Below, one piece after another: positions 9,501 through 17,238 of a stretch of DNA of 64,000 nt. Within the stretch, counting starts at the first letter, position 1; each line of letters begins with the position of its first letter. The notes below the pieces were generated by a model. That model searched no databases and was not told the origin of the DNA. It worked only from the letters and a program-made list of their open reading frames with translations. The translations under genes and the position numbers were made by a program. The stretch is from JAXGYX01 sp964487355 (GTDB taxonomy: Bacteria; Bacillota; Clostridia; Saccharofermentanales; Fastidiosipilaceae), in NCBI GenBank assembly GCA_964487355.1, contig CAZAPS010000001.1:62001-126000 (forward strand), in the 5' to 3' direction.

Positions 9501-9549
9501 AAAGGTTTGTCAGGCGATTGAGCAAAAAATGGAGGGTGATGGTTTATGA
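6505..9549 (+). CDS. murF: Fusion of a catalytically degenerate MurE-like half with an intact MurF (UDP-MurNAc-tripeptide-D-Ala-D-Ala ligase)
   Basis: Start ATG 6505 with AGGAAGG (6490-6496). Residues about 1-480 follow the MurE plan: TYDSRKVRAGSLFVCIEGY, then DGHDFIAEALEKGA, a P-loop position, a central domain and a C-terminal domain with ILVCGAGGNRNRDNR. Key motifs are lost: GTNGKTT is GAAGKH (112-117), MEVSSHAL is MPVSRQ (from 178), and the DYAHTPD region is DNAWRP. A Ser/Thr/Asp/Pro linker (about 485-522) leads to MurF. That half has STDTRGVRQRNLFVALRG, an intact P-loop GVVGSVGKTSTR (about 614-625), TGNFNNEIG and INDTYNASAESM. MurF adds D-Ala-D-Ala to the UDP-MurNAc-tripeptide. The MurE half probably cannot ligate and may be structural, so a working MurE should be encoded elsewhere. 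The end overlaps mraY. Confidence 0.88.
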   Translation: MQIHTLFAGYPIIRFEGQRTAEVTNVTYDSRKVRAGSLFVCIEGYVQDGHDFIAEALEKGATAIVVQKEVDLPKKCQCAMIRVADSRQALAYISSRYFNMPSRKLKMIAATGAAGKHTFSYLLYSLLRRRGESCGMINGMETWISDRVVYQTRNHPGALEIQEALDIMQQNDQRFAVMPVSRQDILLERARYVSFEIGVLLNSKNALSDKEFEFYRSCRHLVLNIDDITVPVLQSRLGNQPMLTFGMDERADVRAVNVHIANQDGVVGTRFELHYRQFKPFPIFIDKPGRFNVHNMLAVIATALTLELKLDDIRESLGELESPGRTQRVPNKLGLQIYIDNAWRPTQLERLLTAVRPYCGRRLILVCGAGGNRNRDNRFALGRLCGELADHTILTVTSSRAEDAATIVQEMEHGLVQTGSSYESIPDRKMAIERAVRMAKPGDLILIVGKGETRYEMNSDFTDPVSDLEIAGDVLAEMTSSSAEVGMSASVHALNEAVGGRLASPINREKDSTDPTDPSDLDRFTDIVVHGVSTDTRGVRQRNLFVALRGERFDGHDYLKQAEKAGAVAVLVSDEDKWLAAGLGVPAIVVEDTLTAYEQLAEWYRGRLRAKVIGVVGSVGKTSTRDMIVAALAEDFDVASTTGNFNNEIGLSATILGTPRDAEILVAEMGISEPGKMEILARMARPDIAVMTMIGYSHIEQLKSLENTRMEKSLVADHLPRDGWLLVNLDDERLARTVLERQSMNLHIGGIRINDTDRPSTPANDILIEADHISVIGDATEFIAGYYYKNSSRPALELKVRLEVKGKHHVRNALFGLLCAELLGMDARRAVAGLRNYQRTGNRQKIVETNGVTVINDTYNASAESMFAGFEVMNDIACFSESDTESNDPNLDKPTCRRMVVALGGINELGDYAQEVHAAVGADLVKYRPSIVFVCGPHAPALTDALLTGQRSDDGEGAARELCDVRPFADREELSEALLPLIRQGDVVFVKGSRMYEMEKVCQAIEQKMEGDGL

Positions 9550-10547
9550 ACAGCAACCTGTTGATGGCGTTTTTAGGTGTTTTTGTGGGGACCACCGCGT
9601 TGGGCGCTATTTTGTTGCCCCTTTTGCGTCGTTCCAAAATGAGCCAGCAGGAACGAGAGTTCGGTCCCAAAACGCATCTTGTAAAGAGCGGCACACCCAC
9701 GTTTGGCGGGCTGATGTTCTTGATCCCTCTTGCGGCTCTCGGCGTCGGATCCGCGTTTTTTGCTCCGGAAGCGAATCTTTTGCCTTTGACAATCTATATG
9801 TTGGGCATTGGAGCGGTTGGATTCGTTGACGATTATACAAAAGTGAAAATAAAAAAAGAGGGCCTTTCGCCCCGCGCCAAATCTCTGCCATTGTTGTTGA
9901 TCACCGCGTTTTTTGTAATGTATTATCTGGATGGTGGCCCGATCGAGCCATTCATCATCAATCCGTTCACAATGACCGCGGTTCAGGTATCAGGCTTGGG
10001 AAAAGCTGTCTACGGTTTTTTCCTGTTGATCTACTTATACGCGGTGTCAAATTCTGTGAATCTGACCGATGGAGTCGATGGTTTGCTATCAATGGTGACG
10101 ATTCCGGTCAGCCTGGCTTTGTTGGCCACCTCCTTCGTGATTTCCGAGACACCGACCTCACGGGGGACTGGGCTGATGTCGATCGGTCTCACAGGAGCGC
10201 TGCTTGGTTTCTTGATTTATAATCGACACACGGCGAAAGTGTTTATGGGTGACACCGGCTCACTTTCAATCGGCGCGCTGGTCGGAGCGATGGCGATGAT
10301 TCAGGGCATTCCCTGGATAATGCTGCTTTACGGGATTGTCTATGTCTGTGAATCGCTGTCGGTCATCATCCAAGTCGCGTATTTTAAACGAACCAAAGGG
10401 AAACGCATCTTTCGGATGTCGCCGATCCACCACCATTTTGAACTGGGTGGATGGAGTGAATGGAAGGTGTGCGTTGTTTTCACACTGGTGAGCCTGGCGG
10501 GCTGCCTGTTGGGTTTGCTGACTTTACGCGGATATTTTCTTCTGTAA
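9546..10547 (+). CDS. mraY: Phospho-N-acetylmuramoyl-pentapeptide transferase
   Basis: Polytopic membrane enzyme that transfers phospho-MurNAc-pentapeptide to undecaprenyl phosphate, forming lipid I. Hallmarks are FVDDYTKVKIKKEGLSPRAK (catalytic D95/D96), SVNLTDGVDGL, FMGDTGSLS and the C-terminal SPIHHHFELGGWSEWKV. The N-terminal KTHLVKSGTPTFGGLMF is also typical. At 333 residues it is full length. The start codon overlaps the stop of the murE-murF fusion (ATGA). In most dcw clusters murD follows; here ftsW does. Confidence 0.97.
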   Translation: MNSNLLMAFLGVFVGTTALGAILLPLLRRSKMSQQEREFGPKTHLVKSGTPTFGGLMFLIPLAALGVGSAFFAPEANLLPLTIYMLGIGAVGFVDDYTKVKIKKEGLSPRAKSLPLLLITAFFVMYYLDGGPIEPFIINPFTMTAVQVSGLGKAVYGFFLLIYLYAVSNSVNLTDGVDGLLSMVTIPVSLALLATSFVISETPTSRGTGLMSIGLTGALLGFLIYNRHTAKVFMGDTGSLSIGALVGAMAMIQGIPWIMLLYGIVYVCESLSVIIQVAYFKRTKGKRIFRMSPIHHHFELGGWSEWKVCVVFTLVSLAGCLLGLLTLRGYFLL

Positions 10548-10592
10548 ACGCATTGAACCGCCGCGACTAAAACGATAAACGAGGATTTACGA

Positions 10593-11900
10593 TTGGCTCG
10601 AAACAAAACAAAATCAAAACGAAGAATGAAAAGAAAGACAGATTCGACGCTTGACCGTGACGGAAATCTGATTTTTGTCCCGCCGCGCGGCATCGATTTC
10701 AAGATTCTTTTAATCACGATACTTATGCTTGGCTTTGGATTGGTCATGTTGTTCAGCGCCAGCATGACACGTGGCTTTTTCATGGAGGACAGCCCAAGTT
10801 TTTATGTTGGGCGCCAGGTGACTTTCACCGCCATCGGACTTGGCCTGGTTTATTTGTTGACTCGTGGAGACGTGCGCAAAGCCGCGAGTTTCAATACGAT
10901 GCTGGTGGTCTATATCGCTGTCACGATCATGTTGGTGTTGGTACTGATTCCGGGCGTCGGAATCAAAGTAAATGATCAGCGCCGCTGGTTGCCATTTGTT
11001 TTTGGACAGACCTTTCAGCCATCCGAGTTGGCGAAGATGGCGGTGGTGTTTTGTAGCGCCTGTTATTATCCTTGGTTGCGAAAAAAGCGTGCCAACGGTA
11101 AATTTCGCGGAACAACTTTGTCCCGATCGATCTGGCTGGATTTTTTTATGGATTTTGGCGTGCCCGGTCTGGCGATATTTTTGTGGTGCGGGCTGATCAT
11201 GATGCAGTCGCATTTTTCGGCAACCTTGATTATTTTGCTTGAGTTGCTTGTCGTTTTCCTTTCGGCGGCGATCAGCAAGTCTTCGTGGCGACGCCTTGCT
11301 CTGATTTTGTTGATCACCGTTTTGGTTGCCTTTTTTATCTTTGTGGTCGCCTGGCCGGCGATTCGTGAAGGGATGAGCGGCAATCCGCGGATGGATCATA
11401 TCGTCGACCGACTTGACGCCTTTACCGGCAAATCCACCAACGACACCTCGTATCAGCCGGACCAGGCATTGATCGCGATTGGCTCCGGTGGCTTTAGAGG
11501 GCTTGGCTTGGGAATGGGTGTGCAAAAATACAACTATTTGCCGGAGGCGCACAACGATTATATTTATGCGATAATTTGTGAAGAACTGGGTTTTGTCGGT
11601 GGTACCGTGGTGATCGCGCTGTTCGCCGCGTATCTGATCTATGGATTGCGTGTCACTTTTCGCACTCGTACGCTGACCGCGCAGATCCTGGCGAGTGGCT
11701 TTTCATCGCTGATCGTGATTCAGGCGATGTTGAGTATCGCCGTCAACCTTCAGGTCATCCCCTCAACAGGAGTGTCACTCCCGTTTTTTAGTTATGGTGG
11801 AACGTCGAATATCTTCTTTTTGGTCGGAGTCGCGCTGTTGCTGAATGTGTCCAAGTTTGGTCTGGTCTCAGAAACGCGCGCCGATCGACCGGATGATTGA
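10593..11900 (+). CDS. ftsW: FtsW-type lipid II glycosyltransferase (SEDS family)
   Basis: Polytopic SEDS protein that polymerises septal glycan together with a class B PBP; the partner is probably the PBP at 4174. It has LLFSASMTRGFFM near the first span, an extracellular loop with FQPSELAKM, and LPFFSYGGTSNIFFLVGVALLLN near the C terminus. TTG 10593 has a GAGG 8 bases upstream; ATG 10626 is in frame but has a poorer SD. The N terminus is unusually basic (KTKSKRRMKRKTD). RodA or SpoVE cannot be fully excluded by sequence, but the dcw position favours FtsW. Confidence 0.93.
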   Translation: MARNKTKSKRRMKRKTDSTLDRDGNLIFVPPRGIDFKILLITILMLGFGLVMLFSASMTRGFFMEDSPSFYVGRQVTFTAIGLGLVYLLTRGDVRKAASFNTMLVVYIAVTIMLVLVLIPGVGIKVNDQRRWLPFVFGQTFQPSELAKMAVVFCSACYYPWLRKKRANGKFRGTTLSRSIWLDFFMDFGVPGLAIFLWCGLIMMQSHFSATLIILLELLVVFLSAAISKSSWRRLALILLITVLVAFFIFVVAWPAIREGMSGNPRMDHIVDRLDAFTGKSTNDTSYQPDQALIAIGSGGFRGLGLGMGVQKYNYLPEAHNDYIYAIICEELGFVGGTVVIALFAAYLIYGLRVTFRTRTLTAQILASGFSSLIVIQAMLSIAVNLQVIPSTGVSLPFFSYGGTSNIFFLVGVALLLNVSKFGLVSETRADRPDD

Positions 11901-11938
11901 CCGGGGTGAAAATCGATAGGACAAGGTTTTAAAAAGCG

Positions 11939-13045
11939 ATGAATAAAAAAAGCGAACCAGTGGTCTTTTTCGCGGGTGGTGGAACCAGCGGACACATCAA
12001 TCCGGCGATCGCGATCGCCGACACGTTGCGAGCCGGCTATCCTGACGCGAGAATTATCTTTTGCGGCACCGAGCATGGATTGGAGAATGATATCGTTCCT
12101 CGTACAGGCTATGCTTTTGAAACGATTCGAGCGAGTGGGTTTCCACGTAAGTTGAACCGCAAGCTGGTGGGCGCTGTTAGGGATTTTCGAGCAGGTAAGA
12201 AGCGCGCTTTGGAATTGATCGACGCCTATCGCCCGGACGCGGTGGTGGGAACCGGAGGGTATGTGTGTGGCCCGGTGTTAGCCGCCGCGAAGTCTGCCGG
12301 CGTGCCGATTTTGATTCATGAGCAAAATGCCTTTCCGGGACAAAGCAACCGCGTGATGTCCAAAGGCGCGGATGTGGTTTGTATCAGCTTTGAGCAGACC
12401 AGACCCTATTTTAGAAAGGCACACAAAGTGGTGTTGACCGGTAATCCGGTGCGCGAGGAGTTCTGGCGAATCGGACGGCGCGCCGCCCGCGGGCAACTGG
12501 GGATCGCGGATGATTGCAGGTTTTTGTTGGCGACAGGAGGCAGCAGGGGCGCGAGAGCCATCAATCAAGCTGTTTTGAGCTTCATGAAACTGAATCAGGA
12601 CTTGGACGCCCGGGTCTTGCTCGTTTGTGGGCGAGACTTATATGAAGAGACTATCGCGGCGGCGAAAGATATGGAATCTGACCGGTTTGAAATCAGAGAA
12701 TATCTTTACGACATGCCGCTTTACATGGCGGCGGCGGACATGCTGATCTGTCGAGCAGGCGCGATTACCTGCGCGGAGATCGCGGCGCTGAGCAAAGCGG
12801 CGATTTTTGTGCCCTACCCTTACGCCTCGGATGACCACCAGACACATAATGCCAAAGCGTACAGTGATATCGGCGCGGGTTTGCTGTGTCCCAACAACCA
12901 ATTGACAGGGGAGTGGTTGACTGAGCAGGTTCCCCCTCTGCTGTTCGATGACCGACGTCGCGGCGAAATGGAAAGCAAAGCCGGCTCGCTGGCGATGCCG
13001 GACGCCGTGGACGAGATTTTCAAAGAATTGGAAAACCTGTTTTGA
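11939..13045 (+). CDS. murG: MurG, UDP-GlcNAc:lipid I GlcNAc transferase
   Basis: Membrane-associated GT-B glycosyltransferase converting lipid I to lipid II. The N-terminal loop FFAGGGTSGHINPAIAIADTL, VGTGGYVCGPVLAAAKSAGVP and HEQNAFPGQSNRVMSK are diagnostic. The C-terminal nucleotide-binding part has GGSRGARAINQAV and ADMLICRAGAITCAEIAAL, followed by PYPYASDDHQTHNA. At 368 residues it is full length. It lies 38 bases after ftsW. murC and murB, which often follow, are absent. Confidence 0.96.
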   Translation: MNKKSEPVVFFAGGGTSGHINPAIAIADTLRAGYPDARIIFCGTEHGLENDIVPRTGYAFETIRASGFPRKLNRKLVGAVRDFRAGKKRALELIDAYRPDAVVGTGGYVCGPVLAAAKSAGVPILIHEQNAFPGQSNRVMSKGADVVCISFEQTRPYFRKAHKVVLTGNPVREEFWRIGRRAARGQLGIADDCRFLLATGGSRGARAINQAVLSFMKLNQDLDARVLLVCGRDLYEETIAAAKDMESDRFEIREYLYDMPLYMAAADMLICRAGAITCAEIAALSKAAIFVPYPYASDDHQTHNAKAYSDIGAGLLCPNNQLTGEWLTEQVPPLLFDDRRRGEMESKAGSLAMPDAVDEIFKELENLF

Positions 13046-13120
13046 TTGACTGATGACATTAAGATTTACACCATACTAAATTTATACGTAGACGAGAAAA
13101 TAATATGAAAGTGATTCAAG

Positions 13121-14149
13121 GTGATCGTGTTGAGGGACATCAGACCGGATAAACAAAAAAATAATCAAACCGGTCAGCGATCCTCACCGTCGACGAGAGG
13201 TGGGATGCGGCACGCCGCGAACCCCACCCGTCCGGCGCGGATCAAGGGCGCACGCCGATCGACACGAGACGAGACAAATACGTCACTGCGCAAATATCGA
13301 CAGATTCAAAGCGAAATCCGCCGTCGCCTGGTTTGGCGATTTGTCATCACATTCACATTGCTGGCCGTGATCGCGATTTGTGTCTGGTTGCTGCCTTGGT
13401 TTCGGATTCAGCGCTATGAGGTCGAAGGCAACACATTCCACTCCACGGCGGACATTGTCGAACGGGCGGGGGTGCCGATCGACACTCATCTTATAAGTGC
13501 TGTGAATGGGTCTTTAAAGGAAATCATTTCGGGGCGCTCGGTGGACGCCGAAGAACGGCTGTATGAATTGCTGCCCGAAGCTGAGTCCATTACCTGTGTT
13601 GTCAGTTTCCCATCTACTTTGCGGATTGAAATTGCGGAGCGGACTCCGCAGTATCGCTATTTGGGTGAATCCGGCTGGACAATGATTGACTCCGCCGGCA
13701 AGGTGATCATTACCGGCGTGGCCGACCCGCCTTTTGGGGTGCCTGAATATCGTGGTGAGATTGACGCGGTTTGGAGCAAAAAAGAAGGCGAGAGACTGCC
13801 GTCAGCGCGCGCCGAGCTGGCGCGGAAGACGGCGCTGCTGAGGAGTGATTTGCGCCGGCAGGATGAGGAAACCGAAGATGGCTGGACGCTGGCCGATGAT
13901 CTTGCGACCGTCAGCTTGGAAAACGGACAGGTGATATTCAGTTTAGATCTAAGTGGTGAGCCACGCATGACCGACGCTGTGGTGGAAGAATACGGCAAGA
14001 TCTTTTTTAGACTGGATCCGGAAGCTGAAGGCGCTGATGAGGCGTTGCTCTGGGTCCGCAATGTAGTGCGCGGCGGGGCGCTGTCCGGCTTGGGAGATGG
14101 CAGCATCGATTTGTCAGGCAAACAAAAGGTCTTTGTGCCGGATCCCTGA
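13121..14149 (+). CDS. ftsQ: FtsQ/DivIB-like cell division protein
   Basis: Bitopic division protein with a basic cytoplasmic N terminus rich in Arg, Ser and Thr, one membrane span (about 71-93, from VWRFVITFTLL to WLLPW) and an extracytoplasmic part. The latter starts with a POTRA-like segment: RIQRYEVEGNTFHSTADIVERAGV, later LRIEIAERTPQYRYLGESGWTMIDSAGKV. At 342 residues it is at the long end of the family. The start is uncertain: GTG 13121 is the longest, while in-frame ATG 13205 is preceded by GAGAGG. It is expected to pair with FtsL and a DivIC/FtsB protein that is not in this window. The last gene before the 261-base spacer in front of ftsZ. Confidence 0.85.
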   Translation: MIVLRDIRPDKQKNNQTGQRSSPSTRGGMRHAANPTRPARIKGARRSTRDETNTSLRKYRQIQSEIRRRLVWRFVITFTLLAVIAICVWLLPWFRIQRYEVEGNTFHSTADIVERAGVPIDTHLISAVNGSLKEIISGRSVDAEERLYELLPEAESITCVVSFPSTLRIEIAERTPQYRYLGESGWTMIDSAGKVIITGVADPPFGVPEYRGEIDAVWSKKEGERLPSARAELARKTALLRSDLRRQDEETEDGWTLADDLATVSLENGQVIFSLDLSGEPRMTDAVVEEYGKIFFRLDPEAEGADEALLWVRNVVRGGALSGLGDGSIDLSGKQKVFVPDP

Positions 14150-14322
14150 TCGCTGAGGTGGAATGATTGTCACAGCCAAAGGATCGGTAGGTGTGGGACG
14201 ACAGGAGACAGATTTTTTTGAAGTTGTTGACTATTTCATTTTTTTTGCGTAATCTTTACAATCATGTTGCATTTGTGGCGCGATGAAGGTGTATATTAGA
14301 TAAAGTGACAGACTGTAATCTG

Positions 14323-14351
14323 TTGTTTCCAAAATGTGCTTGGTGTAAGAT
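14323..14351 (+). promoter_or_regulatory. Possible ftsZ promoter
   Basis: TTGTTT (14323-14328) and TAAGAT (14346-14351) with a 17-base spacer lie about 60 bases before the ftsZ start, in the 261-base A/T-rich region between ftsQ and ftsZ. The rest of that spacer shows T-runs but no clear terminator hairpin or gene. Confidence 0.35.
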
Positions 14352-14410
14352 ATATTTCGTATTTGCTTTTGTGGATAATTGAACTGTGAAGGAAAAAACG
14401 CATATTCTTC

Positions 14411-15919
14411 ATGGTGAAAGGGGTTGAAGAATTGACAGACGATATATTCAAAAATCCAATTGGATTTGCGACGAATAACGACACGTTGGCTGTGATTAAA
14501 GTGATAGGTGTGGGTGGCGGCGGATGCAACGCGGTCGACCGCATGATCCTTAGCGGTGTCAAGGGGATCGATTTTATAACGATCAACACCGATCATCAGG
14601 CTCTGGATCGTTCTCACGCGACCAATCAGATTCAAATTGGCGAGAAGCTGACCAAAGGCCTTGGAGCCGGCGCGAATCCTGAAATCGGAACGCGCGCGGC
14701 CATGGAGTCCAAGGATGAGATCGCCGACATGATCAATGGTACCGATATGTTGTTCATCACCGCGGGAATGGGCGGTGGAACGGGCACCGGTGGAACTCCG
14801 GTGGTGGCGCAGATAGCCAAAGAGATGGGCATCCTCACGGTTGGTGTTGTGACCCGCCCATTTAGCTTTGAAGGCGCGCAGCGCAGAATCAATGCCGAAT
14901 CCGGTATCCGGGAACTCGAGCAATATGTCGACTCACTGATTGTCGTGCCCAATGACAAGTTGCTTGAAATGGCCGACGAGGAGACCTCGCTGCAGGACTC
15001 GTTCGCCATGGCGGATACGGTCTTGAAGTACGGTGTGTCAGGCATTTCAGACCTCGTGGCGGTGCCGGGCTTGATTAACCTGGATCTTGCCGACGTGCGA
15101 CGTGTCATGGTTGGGGCGGGCATCTGCCACATGGGCATCGGCCGCGCAACCGGTGAGGACCGCGCCGACATCGCGATTGACGACGCTTTGCACAGTCCGT
15201 TGCTCGACACCTCGATTGAGGGCGCCAACCGCATCATTGTCAACTTTACCGGTGGCAAGGACCTTCGGCTTAAAGAGGTCAGCAAAGCTTCCGCCATGGT
15301 GCGCGACAGCGCCTCTCCCAATGCGGATATCATCATCGGCGCGGTGATTGACGAGAATATGGGCGATGAGCTCATGATCACCGTCATCGCCTCCAGCTTT
15401 GGTGAGATAGAGGAACCGCTGGAAGAAGAAGAAAGCGCCGTGTTTTCGGGTGGTGGATTCACCCCTTTTGAACCAGCCCCGCCCGAGGAGGATGTTCCGG
15501 ACTTTTTGAAAGCGGACAGTGTTCAAGCGACACCTTTGAGATCCGAATCCTCGGCACAGACCCCGTCCAAGCCGGCTGACCGGTCGACGGAGCCAAGTCC
15601 CACAGTTCCTTCTTTTACGGAACAGGATTACCGCAAAGGCGGGGCGAGACCGGTAGAGCGCGATATCAATACCTTGGATCGGCAGTCGTCACCCGAACGG
15701 GCCGGCCGCCCGCCGAGATCCCAATCCAATGTCCGACGTGAGACCCAACGACCGACGACACGCGGCGTGGATTTTTCCGGTGGAGCGCCGACCGAACGGA
15801 CATCGTCCCCAACTCCGCCGGCGCGCAAAGAGCGCAAAGCCGAAAACAAACGTGGCGGCAAGGTGACAAAGATTTTGCCCTGGTTCTTCGATGACGACAA
15901 CGATCATTATGAGGATTGA
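14411..15919 (+). CDS. ftsZ: FtsZ cell division GTPase with an unusually long C-terminal tail
   Basis: Tubulin-like GTPase that forms the Z ring. The N-terminal VIGVGGGGCNAVDRM, the tubulin signature GGGTGTGGTPVVA near residue 120, TRPFSFEG and NPDADIIIG-like ASPNADIIIGAVID are all present. The globular core ends near residue 335. A C-terminal-peptide-like motif, EEDVPDFLKAD, occurs near 360. It is followed by about 130 residues of Pro/Ser/Thr/Arg-rich linker and an acidic, aromatic end (TKILPWFFDDDNDHYED). Typical FtsZ is 350-400 residues; this is 502. ATG 14411 lacks a close SD; TTG 14432 has AAAGGGG 9 bases upstream and would give a start at MTDDIFKNP. ftsA, usually upstream, is absent. 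Confidence 0.96.
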   Translation: MVKGVEELTDDIFKNPIGFATNNDTLAVIKVIGVGGGGCNAVDRMILSGVKGIDFITINTDHQALDRSHATNQIQIGEKLTKGLGAGANPEIGTRAAMESKDEIADMINGTDMLFITAGMGGGTGTGGTPVVAQIAKEMGILTVGVVTRPFSFEGAQRRINAESGIRELEQYVDSLIVVPNDKLLEMADEETSLQDSFAMADTVLKYGVSGISDLVAVPGLINLDLADVRRVMVGAGICHMGIGRATGEDRADIAIDDALHSPLLDTSIEGANRIIVNFTGGKDLRLKEVSKASAMVRDSASPNADIIIGAVIDENMGDELMITVIASSFGEIEEPLEEEESAVFSGGGFTPFEPAPPEEDVPDFLKADSVQATPLRSESSAQTPSKPADRSTEPSPTVPSFTEQDYRKGGARPVERDINTLDRQSSPERAGRPPRSQSNVRRETQRPTTRGVDFSGGAPTERTSSPTPPARKERKAENKRGGKVTKILPWFFDDDNDHYED

Positions 15920-15953
15920 GAGGACTTAGGAATTAACAACAAGGGAGCCCGGA

Positions 15954-16487
15954 ATGAAATGTCCATACTGCGCTCATGATCAAGATAAAGTGGTTGATTC
16001 CCGTCCCACTGATGAGGGGACGGCCGTACGACGCCGCAGGGAATGCCTTTCCTGCGGCTCGCGTTTTACCACTTATGAGAAGATTGAATCGTACCCATTG
16101 ATCGTCATTAAACGACATGGAGAGCGCGAACCGTTTGATCTCGACAAAATTATTATGGGTATGACCAAAGCCTGTGAGAAACGTACAATTTCAGCGGCGA
16201 CCATCGACCGCGCCGCCAAAGAGGTCGAAAACACAATTCGCAACTCTTTGAAGCGAGAGGTGTCTTCGGATGAGGTCGGCGAATTGGTGATGGAGCAGCT
16301 TAAGATGATTGACCAGGTCGCTTATGTTCGGTTTGCTTCTGTGTACAGGGAATTTAAAGACGTTGAATCCTTCCTGGCGGAGTTGCAGATCTTGCTTGGT
16401 AAAACTGACCACAGGGTGGACACTTTTGAGTCTTCCGATGAGATTTCATCACAATCTCAGATGGAGGGAAACGATGACACAGAATAA
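15954..16487 (+). CDS. nrdR: Transcriptional repressor NrdR
   Basis: Zinc-ribbon/ATP-cone repressor of ribonucleotide reductase genes. The zinc ribbon is MKCPYCAHDQDKVVDSRP...ECLSCGSRFTTYE. The ATP cone follows (PLIVIKRHGEREPFDLDKI). SD AAGGGAG precedes ATG 15954. The length of 177 exceeds the usual 150-160 because of an acidic, Ser-rich tail (from about 150) that overlaps the start of the response regulator. No NrdR boxes or nrd genes were recognised in the window. Confidence 0.97.
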   Translation: MKCPYCAHDQDKVVDSRPTDEGTAVRRRRECLSCGSRFTTYEKIESYPLIVIKRHGEREPFDLDKIIMGMTKACEKRTISAATIDRAAKEVENTIRNSLKREVSSDEVGELVMEQLKMIDQVAYVRFASVYREFKDVESFLAELQILLGKTDHRVDTFESSDEISSQSQMEGNDDTE

Positions 16488-17238
16488 GAATAATCACAGC
16501 CGGCCGCCCTATCTTTTGCCCGAGATCAAGTCGCCACACAAAGTGTTGTTGGTCGACGATGACGAGAATATCATTGAGTTGTTGACGCTCTATTTGGAAA
16601 AAGAAGGCTATGAGGTCAGTAGTTGTCTGGACGGGGATTTGGCGATGGATGCGTTTCGCGCCGCCGATCCCGATGTCGTGTTGCTCGACCTGATGTTGCC
16701 GGGACGCGACGGCTACGATATTTGTCGTGACATCCGCAAAGAATCGGATGTGCCTGTCATCATGCTGACCGCCCGCGGAGACACGCTTGACAAGGTGGTC
16801 GGCCTGGAATTGGGCGCTGATGACTATGTCCAAAAACCGTTTGACAGCAAAGAGCTGCTGGCGCGTGTGCGCGCCGTGCTGCGTCGCGCGCGCAAAGGAA
16901 TTGAGACCGGAGACGAGGACCAGGTCACAGAGGTCGTTTCTTTTCCGCTGCTCCAAATTGATAAAGCGCAGTACCGTGTGGAGATCAACGGAAAACAGGT
17001 GGAGATGCCGCCCAAAGAGTTGGAACTGCTCTATTTTTTTGCGACTCATCCGAATCGCGTATTCACCCGAGAACAGCTGCTGGCCAGCGTCTGGGGATAT
17101 GATTTTTTTGGCGCCTCCCGCACGGTCGACGTGCATGTGAAGCGAATCCGCGAAAAGATTGAAGAGGTGGGTGTGACTTTGCCCTGGAGCATTAAAACCG
17201 TATGGGGAGTGGGCTACAAGTTTGAAACGGAAACCTGA
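16474..17238 (+). CDS. OmpR/PhoB-family response regulator
   Basis: Receiver domain from about residue 22 (KVLLVDDDENIIELL) with phospho-acceptor D72 in VVLLDLMLPG, the Thr in MLTARGD and the Lys in YVQKPFDSKELLARV. The C-terminal winged helix reads LELLYFFATHPNRVFTREQLL, then SRTVDVHVKRIREKIEE and IKTVWGVGYKFE. ATG 16474 is chosen because GGAGGG lies 5 bases upstream; a longer frame from 16309 would be nested in nrdR. It overlaps nrdR by 14 bases and the histidine kinase by 17, so the three are probably one translationally coupled unit. Targets are unknown. Confidence 0.95.
   Translation: MTQNKNNHSRPPYLLPEIKSPHKVLLVDDDENIIELLTLYLEKEGYEVSSCLDGDLAMDAFRAADPDVVLLDLMLPGRDGYDICRDIRKESDVPVIMLTARGDTLDKVVGLELGADDYVQKPFDSKELLARVRAVLRRARKGIETGDEDQVTEVVSFPLLQIDKAQYRVEINGKQVEMPPKELELLYFFATHPNRVFTREQLLASVWGYDFFGASRTVDVHVKRIREKIEEVGVTLPWSIKTVWGVGYKFETET

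Noticed and set aside
10710..11552. 280-residue minus-strand ORF over ftsW
   Set aside because: Codon-shadow of ftsW; composition is Gln/His/Arg-rich with no domain, and ftsW is clear on the plus strand.
13105..13152. 15-codon ORF overlapping the ftsQ start in another frame
   Set aside because: No strong SD and no recognisable leader-peptide pattern; probably chance.
14632..15462. 276-residue minus-strand ORF over ftsZ
   Set aside because: Ser/Ile/Pro-rich shadow of the highly conserved ftsZ frame.
16309..16473. Longer N terminus for the response regulator
   Set aside because: These codons are inside nrdR in another frame; ATG 16474 has a strong SD and begins at the expected distance from the receiver domain.
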